DNA of 64,000 nucleotides, taken from positions 372,001-436,000 of the forward strand of contig NZ_JBNPXV010000001.1 of the NCBI RefSeq assembly GCF_050433125.1, given 5' to 3'. The translations under genes were made by a program, and so were the position numbers. Below are positions 52,204-61,642 of this stretch, piece after piece. Within the stretch, counting starts at the first letter, position 1, and every line of letters begins with the position of its first letter. Below the pieces are notes generated by a model. It ran no database searches, was not told the origin of the DNA, and worked only from the letters and a program-made list of their open reading frames with translations. This DNA is from Roseimarinus sediminis. GTDB taxonomy: Bacteria > Bacteroidota > Bacteroidia > Bacteroidales > Prolixibacteraceae.

Positions 52204-53115
52204 ATGAAGCAAGAACGAGTTATATGGGCAGCTGCGAGGTTAGCCATGGAAAGCAGCCAAAAAAAGAACAGGCGCAACGGTTCGAGTGGAATTCGCTATT
52301 GGGCCAGTTTCGAAAAGGTATTGGGCCTATTTGTTTGGCTGTTGCGTGTTACAGGCTTACATAAAAAGGGAATTCAAAATGCCATAAACATCAACTGTGT
52401 TCATCATTCAATTGCATTCGAGAGTTTACCGGCAAGTTTCCACAAGTTCAGAATTTTGCACCTTACCGATTTACACATCGATGGCAATCCACTTATGCTT
52501 GATCCTCTGATTGAACAAATTTCAAAAGTTGAATACGACATTTGTCTAATTACCGGCGACTTTCGTTTTTGCACTCATGGCAAAATATCGGGGTTAATAA
52601 CGCCGCTTAAAAAATTGATTGAAATTATTAAAGCCCCTTATGGAATTTATGCCACTTTAGGCAACCACGATTCGCAATCGATGGTTGAGGTTTTTGAAAA
52701 GATGGACATTGTCATGCTGATCAACGAATCGGTTAAAATCAGAAAAGACATCGATGAGATTGTGTTGACCGGCATCGACGATGTACATTATTACTACACC
52801 GACAATGCCATACATGCCATGGAGCAATCGCCCGATGGTTTTAAAATTGCGATGGTGCACTCGCCCGAAATGTTCGATATAGCAGCTGATAACTATTACA
52901 GCTTGTATTTATGTGGGCACACCCATGCCGGACAAATATGTTTACCTGGCGGAAAACCCGTTTTCAAACACCTATACACAGGGAAGAACCTCACCAAGGG
53001 ATTTTGGAAACTAAACGGGCTCATCGGCTATACTAGTGCAGGTTGCGGCACTTCGGGCATACCAATCCGGTTCAATTGCAAGGGCGAAATTACCTTGTTC
53101 ACTTTGATAAGCTGA
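52204..53115 (+). CDS. Calcineurin-like metallophosphoesterase
   Basis: A 303-residue metallophosphoesterase. The five metal motifs are present: HLTDLHIDG, LITGDFRF, TLGNHDSQ, MVHSPE and LCGHTHAGQI. This is the YkuE-like subgroup, which in other bacteria hydrolyses phosphates linked to lipids or the cell wall. It lacks a clear membrane anchor. The ATG at 52204 is preferred over a TTG at 52180, because the latter adds eight poor residues. It diverges from the glycan operon and could remove an undecaprenyl-linked phosphate; that is speculation. Confidence 0.88.
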   Translation: MKQERVIWAAARLAMESSQKKNRRNGSSGIRYWASFEKVLGLFVWLLRVTGLHKKGIQNAININCVHHSIAFESLPASFHKFRILHLTDLHIDGNPLMLDPLIEQISKVEYDICLITGDFRFCTHGKISGLITPLKKLIEIIKAPYGIYATLGNHDSQSMVEVFEKMDIVMLINESVKIRKDIDEIVLTGIDDVHYYYTDNAIHAMEQSPDGFKIAMVHSPEMFDIAADNYYSLYLCGHTHAGQICLPGGKPVFKHLYTGKNLTKGFWKLNGLIGYTSAGCGTSGIPIRFNCKGEITLFTLIS

Positions 53116-53228
53116 TCTATAAAATATAATTTTGGCGTGATTAATTATGCCCTAAAAATGCGCCCTGTTTTTAACCTAGTCTCTATTAGTTTTTTTTAAA
53201 TTTATCGGGTTCGCAATTTACACAATCA

Positions 53229-53238
53229 TAAGGGGAGA
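53229..53238 (+). promoter_or_regulatory. Purine-rich ribosome-binding site of the PocR kinase
   Basis: AGGGGAGAGA lies immediately upstream of the ATG at 53241. It is purine-rich and SD-like, stronger than most sites in this window. Confidence 0.45.
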
Positions 53239-53240
53239 GA

Positions 53241-56200
53241 ATGAAAAACAACATCAGTCAGCTAATCGACATTGAAAAACTGGATGCCTTACTCGAAGGG
53301 TTCAACAAAACAACAGGATTTGTTACTGCAATTCTTGACCTCGAGGGCAACGTGCTGTTCAAGTCGGGATGGAGGCAAATGTGCACAGAATTTCATCGCA
53401 TCAATCCTGAAATATCGAGAAAGTGTGTCATCAGCGACACTGAATTGGCCAATAAAATGGGCCAAGGTAAAAAGTTCCATTTTTACAAATGCTTAAACGG
53501 CTTGATCGATGTTGCGGTTCCTATTATCATCGACGGAGAACATGTTGCCAATCTTTTTTCTGGGCAATTCTTTTTTGAAGAACCCGATGTTTCCTTTTTT
53601 AAAAAACAGGCTGAGAAATATGGTTTCGACGAAGAAAAATATTTAGCAGCCCTCAAAAAAGTGCCTGTAGTATCGGAGGAGAAAGTCAAAACTGACATGG
53701 ACTTCCTGCTTGATATGACCCTGCTTATTAGTGACTTGTCCATACAGAAAGCAGCACAGGTTGAAATGAACAAGCAAATCAGTGAGTGCAAAAACAAATT
53801 TGAATCGGTATTTGAATCAGCAAATGTTGGAAAATCAATAACCTTGCCCACGGGCGAAATGTATGCAAACCAAGCATTTTGTGATATGTTGGGCTATTCA
53901 CGAGAGGAATTGCGGAACAAAAAGTGGCAGGATTTAACCCCTGAAGATGAGGTTCTTGTTATTCAAGCTTTTCTGAATCCCCTGCTAAATGGAAAAACAG
54001 ATTCGGCCAAGTTCGAAAAAAGATATATCTGTAAAAACGGAACCTATATTTGGGCCGATGTAAATGTTTCACTCCAATGCGACGAAAATGGCAACCCACT
54101 TCATTTCATTACTACGATCATTGATATCACCGAAAACAAGCAACTAAAAGAGGCTTTAGAAAAACGTATTTTAGCCCTTACCCAACCAATGGATAATTCA
54201 GACGGAATTGGTTTTGATGAATTGTTCAACATATATGACATCCAACGGTTACAGGATGAATTTTCCTTAGCAACAAATGTGGCTTCGATCATTACTCATC
54301 CCGACGGAACTCCAATCACAAAACCTTCCAATTTCTCCCGCTTATGCAGTAAGATAATCCGCAAAACCGAAATCGGGTGTGCCAATTGTTTCAAATCGGA
54401 TGCTGCTCTTGGGCAGCCAAACTCCGAAGGCCCTACTGTACGACCTTGTTTGAGCGGCGGACTATGGGATGCCGGAGCTGCCATTCATGTGGGCAATCAA
54501 CATATCGCAAGCTGGATGATAGGACAGGTACGCGACGAAGAGCAAAGCGAAGAAAAGATACGAGAATATGCTGCACTTATTGGTGCCGATGAAGATGATG
54601 CAGTAGCGGCATTTCGAGAACTACCTTCCATGTCGCGCCAACAGTTTGAGCAGGTCGCAAAAACCCTATATACCCTTGCCAATTTATTTTCAAACACGGC
54701 ATATCAGAATGTAAAACAAGCCAGATTCATTACTGAACGCAAACAAGCGGAAGAAAAAGAAAAGGAACTGCTGAAAAAATTCGAACTTATTGGACTGCAT
54801 TTGCCTGGCGTTATCTACCAGTTCCGGCTCCGTGCCGATGGTTCATTCCATTTCCCCTACGCTAGCCATGGAATTTCCAACATCTATGGAGTAAAACCCG
54901 AAGTAGTAGAACAGGATGCTGCCGAAGCTTTTAAAGCTATCCATTCCGATGATTTACTACGGGTTAGCACATCAATCAACCATTCTGCCCAGACCCTTAC
55001 ACCTTGGCACGACATGTACCGTGTTATTCAACCTACTGGTAAAACAATATGGGTAGAAGGGAACTCTACACCACAAAAACTAGAGGATGGTAGCATAATT
55101 TGGCACGGATTTATTCAGGATGTTACCAAACGCAAACTCATAGAAGAATCCCTAATCAAAAGCGAAGAACGATTTCAACTTGCAATGCGTGCTTCAAACG
55201 ATGGATTGTTTGACTGGAACCTGATAACCAACGAAATTTATTACTCTCCGAGTTGGAAGAAAATGCTCGGATATGAGGATCATGAGCTTCCGAACGATTT
55301 TTCGGTTTGGGAAACCACTACCTCCCCAGAAGATGTTAAGAGATCATGGGATCTTCAACAGAAACTTATCGCCAAGCAGGTTGACCGTTTTGAGATGGAA
55401 ATCAAAATGAAACACAAAAACGGGCATTGGGTAGATATACTGTCGCGAGCAGAAGCCATCTTTAATGATAAAGGAAAAGCTTTAAGAATAGTTGGCACCC
55501 ACACCGACATCACCATACGCAAGCAGACTGAAATAGCACTTCAGGAAACCATTAACCAAAGAGATCTGCTTGCCAAACACGTACCTGGTGTACTTTATCA
55601 ATATCGCCTCCGACCAGATGGCAGCTCTCATTTTCCGTATGCAAGCGATGGAATAATGGATATTTATGGAGTTACACCTGAACAGGTGCTTCACGATGCA
55701 ACTTCCGTTTTCAAAGTGCTTCACCCCGAAGACATTAGAAGGGTTACAGAAACCATTCAGGAATCGGCCCGAAGCCTTAAGGCATGGTACGATACTTACA
55801 GGGTAAACCATCCTAATGGCCAAACCATTTGGGTCGAAGGAGAATCAACACCTCAAGCGCAAGACGATGGGAGTATCCTTTGGCACGGATATATTCGCAA
55901 TATTACTAAAAGAATGCAAGCCGAGGAACAACTCCGCAAGCTGTCGCAAGCAGTAGAGCAGAGCCCTGCCAGTGTAGTCATCACAGACACCAAAGGTTAT
56001 ATCGAATATGTGAACCAAAAATTTACCGAGGTTACTGGCTATACAGCCAATGAAGCTATTGGCCAAAACCCAAGTATTCTCAAGTCGGGCGAACAGTCGG
56101 AAGCATTTTATAAAGAGCTGTGGGAAACCATATCTTCGGGCAAAGAGTGGAAAGGAGAGCTACACAACAAAAAGAAAAACGGAGAATTGTATTGGGAATC

Positions 56201-57950
56201 GGCCAGAATATCGCCCATAACCAATGAAAAAGGTGAGATTCTAAACTACCTTGCCATAAAAGAAGATATTACAAAATTGATGCAAGCCGAACTAAACTTC
56301 CGGCATTCTATCGATCAGTCTCCACTTGGCATCCGGATTGTGTCACTTAAAGGAGAAACCGTTTATGCCAACCAGGCTTTCCTCAATATATTCGATTTCA
56401 ATTCGTTTGATGAATATGCCAGAACCCCGGCCCAAAAACGGTATAGCGTAGAAAGTTACAAGGAACACTTGGAAAGAAAAGAAATAAGGAAGGAAGGAAA
56501 AGAAGTTGCCGATTACGAAATAAGCATAAGGCAGAAAAATGGAAAAATAAAGCATGTAAAAGTATGGCGCAAAGAAGTAATCTGGAATAGAACTAAACAC
56601 GTGCAAGTTATTAATCAAGATGTTACCGAACAAAGGAATCTCTATAACGAGTTACTGATCGCCAAAGAAAAAGCCGAAGAAAGAGAGGATCGAATCAAAA
56701 TTCAGAATCAGGACATTTTATTCAACAACGAACGTCTTGAAAGTTTATTAAGAGTATCACAATTCCAAACAGAATCAGTTCAAGAACTTTTAGATTTTGC
56801 TTTAAAACAAGCAGTTGATTTAACTAAAAGTAAAATTGGATACATCTATTTTTATAACGAAGAGAAAAAGCAGTTTATTTTGAATTCTTGGTCGAAAGAG
56901 GTAATGAAAGAATGTGCAGTTGCAAGCCCACAAACTGTTTACGATTTAGACAAAACCGGTTGCTGGGACGAGGCAGTTCGACAAAGAAAACCAATAATGA
57001 TCAATGATTATCAGGCCAAAAACCCTATCAAAAAGGGGATCCCTGAAGGTCATGTTAAACTTGAAAAATTCTTAACAATCCCAGTAATCTTCGATGACAG
57101 AATTGTTGCTGTAGCTGGTGTTGGCAATAAATCTACCAATTACGACGACACTGATATACGTCAATTAACCCTTTTAATGGACAGTGTTTGGAAAATGTCG
57201 GAACGTTTGATCTTAGTTAAAGATTTGCTTTCAGCCAAAGAAAAAGCCGAAGAGAGCGACCGCCTCAAATCTGCTTTCCTTGCCAATATGAGCCACGAAA
57301 TACGAACACCCATGAATGGTATACTGGGTTTTATGGAGTTACTACAAGAGCCTGATTTGGAGGAAGAAACAAAAAAGGCCTACATTGATATTATGAGCAA
57401 AAGCGGGCAGCGCTTGCTGAATACCATTAACAACATTATCGAGATTTCTAAAATTGATGCACAACAGGTGAAGATTAATAAAGACCAATTCTGCATTGTT
57501 ACCTTGCTCAAAGAACTAAGCGACTTTTTCCAGGCCGAAGCAAAAGCAAAAGGCATAAAATTGCATGCAAAGTTGCCCGAACATGCTCTAGTCATAACAT
57601 CGGACAGAACAATGCTTGAATCGGTATTTACCAACTTGATAAAAAATGCACTAAAATTTACCCCGACAGGAGAAATTGTACTTGGCATAGAACAAAGCAG
57701 CAGTCATTTAACCGCTTACGTAAAAGATACGGGTGTTGGTATTGATGCCGAAAAAGTTGAGAACCTATTTCAACGATTTGTTCAGGGCAGCGAGTCAAAC
57801 TTAACACGCAAGTTCGAAGGGAGCGGACTCGGATTAAGCATTACCAAGGAATATGTGAACCTTCTGAACGGTAAAATATGGGTCGAGTCGGAAGTGGATA
57901 AAGGCAGTGTTTTTTATGTAAAATTTCTGAAACCGGAACAAATTGATTAA
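53241..57950 (+). CDS. Giant sensor histidine kinase with two PocR domains, PAS repeats and GAF
   Basis: A 1569-residue soluble kinase. Two PocR-type sensor domains (about 8-175 and 325-495; the first has CTEFHRINPEISRKC, the second has ENCANC-like GCANCFKSD) alternate with PAS domains. The PAS units at about 510-640 and 770-895 are near copies (LPGVIYQFRLRADGS versus VPGVLYQYRLRPDGS; HGFIQDVTKR versus HGYIRNITKR). Further PAS units, a GAF domain (about 1165-1310), HisKA (MSHEIRTPMNGILGF, His about 1352) and HATPase (SGLGLSITKEYVNLLNG) follow; there is no REC. PocR domains in other proteins bind small ligands such as hydrocarbon derivatives. The partner response regulator is not adjacent. It may control the flanking polysaccharide genes. 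Confidence 0.9.
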   Translation: MKNNISQLIDIEKLDALLEGFNKTTGFVTAILDLEGNVLFKSGWRQMCTEFHRINPEISRKCVISDTELANKMGQGKKFHFYKCLNGLIDVAVPIIIDGEHVANLFSGQFFFEEPDVSFFKKQAEKYGFDEEKYLAALKKVPVVSEEKVKTDMDFLLDMTLLISDLSIQKAAQVEMNKQISECKNKFESVFESANVGKSITLPTGEMYANQAFCDMLGYSREELRNKKWQDLTPEDEVLVIQAFLNPLLNGKTDSAKFEKRYICKNGTYIWADVNVSLQCDENGNPLHFITTIIDITENKQLKEALEKRILALTQPMDNSDGIGFDELFNIYDIQRLQDEFSLATNVASIITHPDGTPITKPSNFSRLCSKIIRKTEIGCANCFKSDAALGQPNSEGPTVRPCLSGGLWDAGAAIHVGNQHIASWMIGQVRDEEQSEEKIREYAALIGADEDDAVAAFRELPSMSRQQFEQVAKTLYTLANLFSNTAYQNVKQARFITERKQAEEKEKELLKKFELIGLHLPGVIYQFRLRADGSFHFPYASHGISNIYGVKPEVVEQDAAEAFKAIHSDDLLRVSTSINHSAQTLTPWHDMYRVIQPTGKTIWVEGNSTPQKLEDGSIIWHGFIQDVTKRKLIEESLIKSEERFQLAMRASNDGLFDWNLITNEIYYSPSWKKMLGYEDHELPNDFSVWETTTSPEDVKRSWDLQQKLIAKQVDRFEMEIKMKHKNGHWVDILSRAEAIFNDKGKALRIVGTHTDITIRKQTEIALQETINQRDLLAKHVPGVLYQYRLRPDGSSHFPYASDGIMDIYGVTPEQVLHDATSVFKVLHPEDIRRVTETIQESARSLKAWYDTYRVNHPNGQTIWVEGESTPQAQDDGSILWHGYIRNITKRMQAEEQLRKLSQAVEQSPASVVITDTKGYIEYVNQKFTEVTGYTANEAIGQNPSILKSGEQSEAFYKELWETISSGKEWKGELHNKKKNGELYWESARISPITNEKGEILNYLAIKEDITKLMQAELNFRHSIDQSPLGIRIVSLKGETVYANQAFLNIFDFNSFDEYARTPAQKRYSVESYKEHLERKEIRKEGKEVADYEISIRQKNGKIKHVKVWRKEVIWNRTKHVQVINQDVTEQRNLYNELLIAKEKAEEREDRIKIQNQDILFNNERLESLLRVSQFQTESVQELLDFALKQAVDLTKSKIGYIYFYNEEKKQFILNSWSKEVMKECAVASPQTVYDLDKTGCWDEAVRQRKPIMINDYQAKNPIKKGIPEGHVKLEKFLTIPVIFDDRIVAVAGVGNKSTNYDDTDIRQLTLLMDSVWKMSERLILVKDLLSAKEKAEESDRLKSAFLANMSHEIRTPMNGILGFMELLQEPDLEEETKKAYIDIMSKSGQRLLNTINNIIEISKIDAQQVKINKDQFCIVTLLKELSDFFQAEAKAKGIKLHAKLPEHALVITSDRTMLESVFTNLIKNALKFTPTGEIVLGIEQSSSHLTAYVKDTGVGIDAEKVENLFQRFVQGSESNLTRKFEGSGLGLSITKEYVNLLNGKIWVESEVDKGSVFYVKFLKPEQID

Positions 57951-57954
57951 CCTG

Positions 57955-58590
57955 ATGCTTACGAAAAGAACCGAATGTGTGCGGCTTACCTGGGCAGGAA
58001 GATTACTTGTTTTGCTGGTGTTGTTTATTTTACTGGTTGTTGTGGGTCGCATTCTTCCCTATTTCCTTAGCCCCAACAAACCAATTAATGGCCAAATTCT
58101 GGTGCTCGATGGTCAAGTACCTGATTATGCCATTGAACGGGCCATTGAAATTTTCAATAAGGGAAACTACGAACTAATTGTAACAACTGGAAGCAAAATA
58201 TCTGAAGGATTTCATGTTTCAGCTTTTAAAACCATGGCCGATTTGTCACGAGGCACTTTTCTGGCACTGGGCTTCGACTCAACAAAAGTGATTGCACTGC
58301 CAACCCAATTTGTTGAACGCAACCGTACGTTCAATTCGGCCAACACCCTAAATCAATGGTTAATTGCAAACAGACCAGATGTCAAATCCATCGATGTCTT
58401 GGCCATAGGTTGCCACGCAAGGCGAAGTTGGTTCCTTTTCGACAAGGCCAACTGCAAGCAGGTTCGGGTAGGTATTATCTCAACCCCACACCGTGGTTTC
58501 GACATTGATAAATGGTGGAAAAACAGCATCGGCACCCGCATTGTGCTTAGCGAAACCATTGCTTACTTTTTTGTGAAAATCAGCACCTGA
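57955..58590 (+). CDS. YdcF/DUF218-like membrane protein
   Basis: A 211-residue protein with one N-terminal membrane helix (LLVLLVLFILLVVVGRILPYFL). The rest matches the DUF218/YdcF/SanA alpha-beta fold: ILVLDGQVPDYAIERAIEIF, YELIVTTGSKISEG, VERNRTFNSANTLNQWL and VLAIGCHARRSWFLFDKA. Family members include ElyC and SanA, which affect envelope and vancomycin sensitivity. The ATG at 57955 is chosen over a TTG at 57943. It begins 4 bp after the kinase stop, so it is probably cotranscribed with it. It is convergent with the GT2 gene (4 bp apart). Confidence 0.75.
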   Translation: MLTKRTECVRLTWAGRLLVLLVLFILLVVVGRILPYFLSPNKPINGQILVLDGQVPDYAIERAIEIFNKGNYELIVTTGSKISEGFHVSAFKTMADLSRGTFLALGFDSTKVIALPTQFVERNRTFNSANTLNQWLIANRPDVKSIDVLAIGCHARRSWFLFDKANCKQVRVGIISTPHRGFDIDKWWKNSIGTRIVLSETIAYFFVKIST

Positions 58591-58594
58591 GTAT

Positions 58595-59800
58595 TTATTT
58601 TTCAACCCCATGTGCCGTATGAATGAATTTTTTATTTGCACCTTTCAATTTGAATAGCGATAAAAACATCAAAATAAATGCTTTAGGCAACGAAAAAAAA
58701 GCGATCAAAGTCTTTTGGGTATAAAAAGAAATTGGCACTGCTAGCACAAACGAAACATATACTAGAATTGCCAGCGCCAACCATGTCGTAAATTGAAGTG
58801 CTAAAATATCTTGTGCTCCAGGCAGCAATGCAAGGAAACCAAAAACCATGGCAAATAAGGTGGTTAGTCCCAACAACAATACCCTTGGAGGTGAAACCAT
58901 TTGGAAAACCTTATCGAAGAAATCGACATTCCCCCTAACAATTAAGTGTTTTAGCCCCGAAAAAAAGTACCGCCTGAAATAAATGAATTGTGCCGAAAGC
59001 CATCTCTTTCTTTGGTTCGCAAATACGTCAGGTTTTTGTACTTTTTCATCGAGAACCAAGGCATTGTTCAAAAATTCTATTTTTATATTATCGCGCAGCA
59101 ATTTCAATTCAAGCTCCTTGTCAAAACCACCAATGGCATTTACGTTGGCCATGGTGGTTTTAAACAGATGGTAATCAAAAGCCATACCCGATCCGATTAA
59201 GGCCGATGACAGACCTAAATTCCGATGTCCCTTTCGAAAAATATGGTTGTTCACTTCCTCGCTTATTGCATCGAGAACGGCAAAATGGGTATTGAGATTT
59301 TTGGCAACTCTATGGCCTTGAACCACTTTAAAGCCACAATTGAAAGCATGGTTTATTTTTAAAAGAAAATCGTTCATCATTAAATTATCGGCATCCAATA
59401 CCACTGCAACATCAAAGTTGTTGCCAATGGTTTCCATGGCTTTGTTCAATGCTTTCGACTTGGTGCTTTTTTCAAATGAAACCTCAACCAAGATAATCGA
59501 CAAGGCTTTTAATGCATCAATTGTTTCTTGTCGAAATGAATCGGCAATCACAACCACATCAAACAACTCTTTTGGGTATTTCTGATTGAGTGCATCATTG
59601 GCCACATCAACAATTACCGCATCTTCTTTGTAGCCAGGTATAAGCACTGCCATCTTTCGCATTTCATTAGCTTTCACTTTGGTTTTCCTGGGCGGGAAAA
59701 TGGCGGCAAACGAAAAAATGAAAACATAAACTGCTGCAAAGGCAAAATATATAAATATAATATATTCGGCTAGGTGTACTAAATCAATAATCCATTCCAT
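58595..59800 (-). CDS. Membrane glycosyltransferase family 2 (cellulose-synthase-like)
   Basis: A 401-residue processive GT2. An N-terminal helix is followed by the catalytic region (MAVLIPGYKEDAVI, VVVIADSFRQETI, KSKALNKAMETIG, VVLDADNLMMNDFL, QRKRWLSAQFIYF with the Q-x-x-R-W motif) and three to four C-terminal helices. It probably extends a polysaccharide across the membrane. It is separated by 9 bp from the asparagine-synthetase-like gene and probably forms the end of the minus-strand operon 58595 to at least 63995. Confidence 0.88.
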   Translation of the reverse strand: MEWIIDLVHLAEYIIFIYFAFAAVYVFIFSFAAIFPPRKTKVKANEMRKMAVLIPGYKEDAVIVDVANDALNQKYPKELFDVVVIADSFRQETIDALKALSIILVEVSFEKSTKSKALNKAMETIGNNFDVAVVLDADNLMMNDFLLKINHAFNCGFKVVQGHRVAKNLNTHFAVLDAISEEVNNHIFRKGHRNLGLSSALIGSGMAFDYHLFKTTMANVNAIGGFDKELELKLLRDNIKIEFLNNALVLDEKVQKPDVFANQRKRWLSAQFIYFRRYFFSGLKHLIVRGNVDFFDKVFQMVSPPRVLLLGLTTLFAMVFGFLALLPGAQDILALQFTTWLALAILVYVSFVLAVPISFYTQKTLIAFFSLPKAFILMFLSLFKLKGANKKFIHTAHGVEK

Positions 59801-59809
59801 ATACGTAAG

Positions 59810-61642
59810 TTATAACAGTTCGTTCAGATTTGAAATTTCCTTTCCTTCAAACATCATCTCCCACCAAACAGTGAGCATTAGCAAGTTGAAATACTGGAAG
59901 GCTTTCACCTGCGAATACCAGAACCAGTAAGAAGGTTGTTCTGCCAAATGGTCGTACCCGGTCAAAAAAGCCCTTACTTTATCAGCATTCAGCAGTTCAT
60001 TGCATATTGATGATTTCGCTACGATCGATTGGAACAGCTTTCTATTCTCGTTTGATTGGAAAAATATTGGAAGGGGAGCAAAGCCGCCCTGCTTTTTTCG
60101 GTTGGTAATTTCAGTGGGCAGTTTGGGTTTTAGGTACGACTTATGCAGGTATTTCGAAACGCCACGACCTTTCGATAAATCAACCAAGCTTCCCCTGAAT
60201 TTTAGTTCGCGTGGAACGGTTGACAGGAAATTGTACATCGCGGTCGACATGTAGGGGAATGTAAGCTGGTTGTTGTGCAAAGCCGCCATTTTTGAAGCCT
60301 TAAACAAAATCACTTCATTGATTACCTGCATGATGTCGCCAAAGTAATTGTGAACCATAAAGAATTCATCGAAGCTTTTTACACCTTTTGGAAGCCTGTT
60401 TAAATAGGGTGGTTTCTCCATTCGCGAGTTAAAATTCAGAAGTATTTGTGCTTCGGAGGGTGAAAACCCAAAATTATCGCTCTTTAGAATATTATAAATC
60501 TTGTCGTTATGAAATTTTATCCTAAAATACATGTTGTCTTTGTCGAAAGCCTTAGCCGCCAAAGTATGCGAAAGTAAGTTTTGCAAAGGTGCAAGTCCCA
60601 TCTTTTTTAAACGGTAATTCAATGCCAGCTCTTTACCTGCAGTTCCATGTAGCTGATCGTTGCCATCGCCGCCCAAAATGATGTCGGGTTTACTATCGCC
60701 AATAAGTTTCATGGCCAAATAATTCACCATTAACCCGCCTTCCTGAAACGGATCGCCAATAAAGCCTATAATATTAGGCAGTTCCATAATTTCAGAACCG
60801 TCAATTTCGTAATCCTTATACTCAGCTTCATAATGCTTGGCTAGCAGTTTGGCCAAAGGTAATTCGGACCATGGATTGTTTTTAAACCCGATTGACATGG
60901 TTTCCACATTGCCTTGATAAAAATCGCGCAAGGCACTAATGTTTCCACCCGAATCGTATCCGCCGCTCATGAGCAAGCCCACTTTTTTCTTACCAGCTAC
61001 CCGTGCTTTAATCGATGCTTTGTGCAAGCGTTCGTATTCTTCTATTGCTTCATGCTCCGACATTTTAAGGGTGTTGTAATTGCTTTTGAATTGCTCGAAG
61101 CTGCATAGGTTTTCTTCTTGTATATGCCCGTTCTCAATTTTCAGATAACAACCAGCGCCAAGCTTCTTAACGCCTTTAAGCGATGTTTGCGGTGATGGGA
61201 TGTAACCCATTGTCAGAAATTGAGCTAAAGCAGATAAGTTGGGTTGGGGGTCAAAAGCATTAATCGATTTGAATGCAAACAGGTGACTTGCAAAATAGTG
61301 TTCGTTGTAAAAAAATTGTGGACCGGCACCATGCCTGTCGCGATAAGCCAAAAACGAAGTATCGGAAGAAACGATCAAGGTATAATCGCCATCGATTTGC
61401 TTAAAAAAATCGGCCCCTTTGTTTAAGTAGTTTTCTAGTATCCAGAATGAATCAGAGTTTGTCTTATTTTGAACATCGGCATGAAAAACCCGCCCCCAAA
61501 GCAACAATGTTAATCCATTTATTTGCGCCATTTCAAATCCTGCCCCCAAATAAAACCCGGTTTCAGTATTCCGTTCTAAAACGTTATGTACAGACATTTC
61601 AGCACCACCGAACGATCCGATAAAATTATACCTTGTTTTCAT
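59810..61642 (-). CDS. Asparagine-synthetase-like protein without the glutaminase nucleophile
   Basis: A 610-residue protein with AsnB architecture. The N-terminal about 190 residues have the Ntn/class II amidotransferase fold (DGDYTLIVSSDTSFLAYRD), but the mature protein starts MKTRYNFIGSFGG and lacks the Cys that must follow Met, so glutamine hydrolysis is not expected. The C-terminal synthetase domain is intact: PP-loop SGGYDS (226-231), DIILGGDGNDQLHG, and the YLHKSYLKPKLP region. Without glutaminase activity it could use free ammonia, or act as an amide or peptide ligase on the surface glycan. Such proteins are frequent in polysaccharide and lasso/ranthipeptide clusters. It overlaps the GT2 gene by 17 bp. 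Confidence 0.85.
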   Translation of the reverse strand: MKTRYNFIGSFGGAEMSVHNVLERNTETGFYLGAGFEMAQINGLTLLLWGRVFHADVQNKTNSDSFWILENYLNKGADFFKQIDGDYTLIVSSDTSFLAYRDRHGAGPQFFYNEHYFASHLFAFKSINAFDPQPNLSALAQFLTMGYIPSPQTSLKGVKKLGAGCYLKIENGHIQEENLCSFEQFKSNYNTLKMSEHEAIEEYERLHKASIKARVAGKKKVGLLMSGGYDSGGNISALRDFYQGNVETMSIGFKNNPWSELPLAKLLAKHYEAEYKDYEIDGSEIMELPNIIGFIGDPFQEGGLMVNYLAMKLIGDSKPDIILGGDGNDQLHGTAGKELALNYRLKKMGLAPLQNLLSHTLAAKAFDKDNMYFRIKFHNDKIYNILKSDNFGFSPSEAQILLNFNSRMEKPPYLNRLPKGVKSFDEFFMVHNYFGDIMQVINEVILFKASKMAALHNNQLTFPYMSTAMYNFLSTVPRELKFRGSLVDLSKGRGVSKYLHKSYLKPKLPTEITNRKKQGGFAPLPIFFQSNENRKLFQSIVAKSSICNELLNADKVRAFLTGYDHLAEQPSYWFWYSQVKAFQYFNLLMLTVWWEMMFEGKEISNLNELL

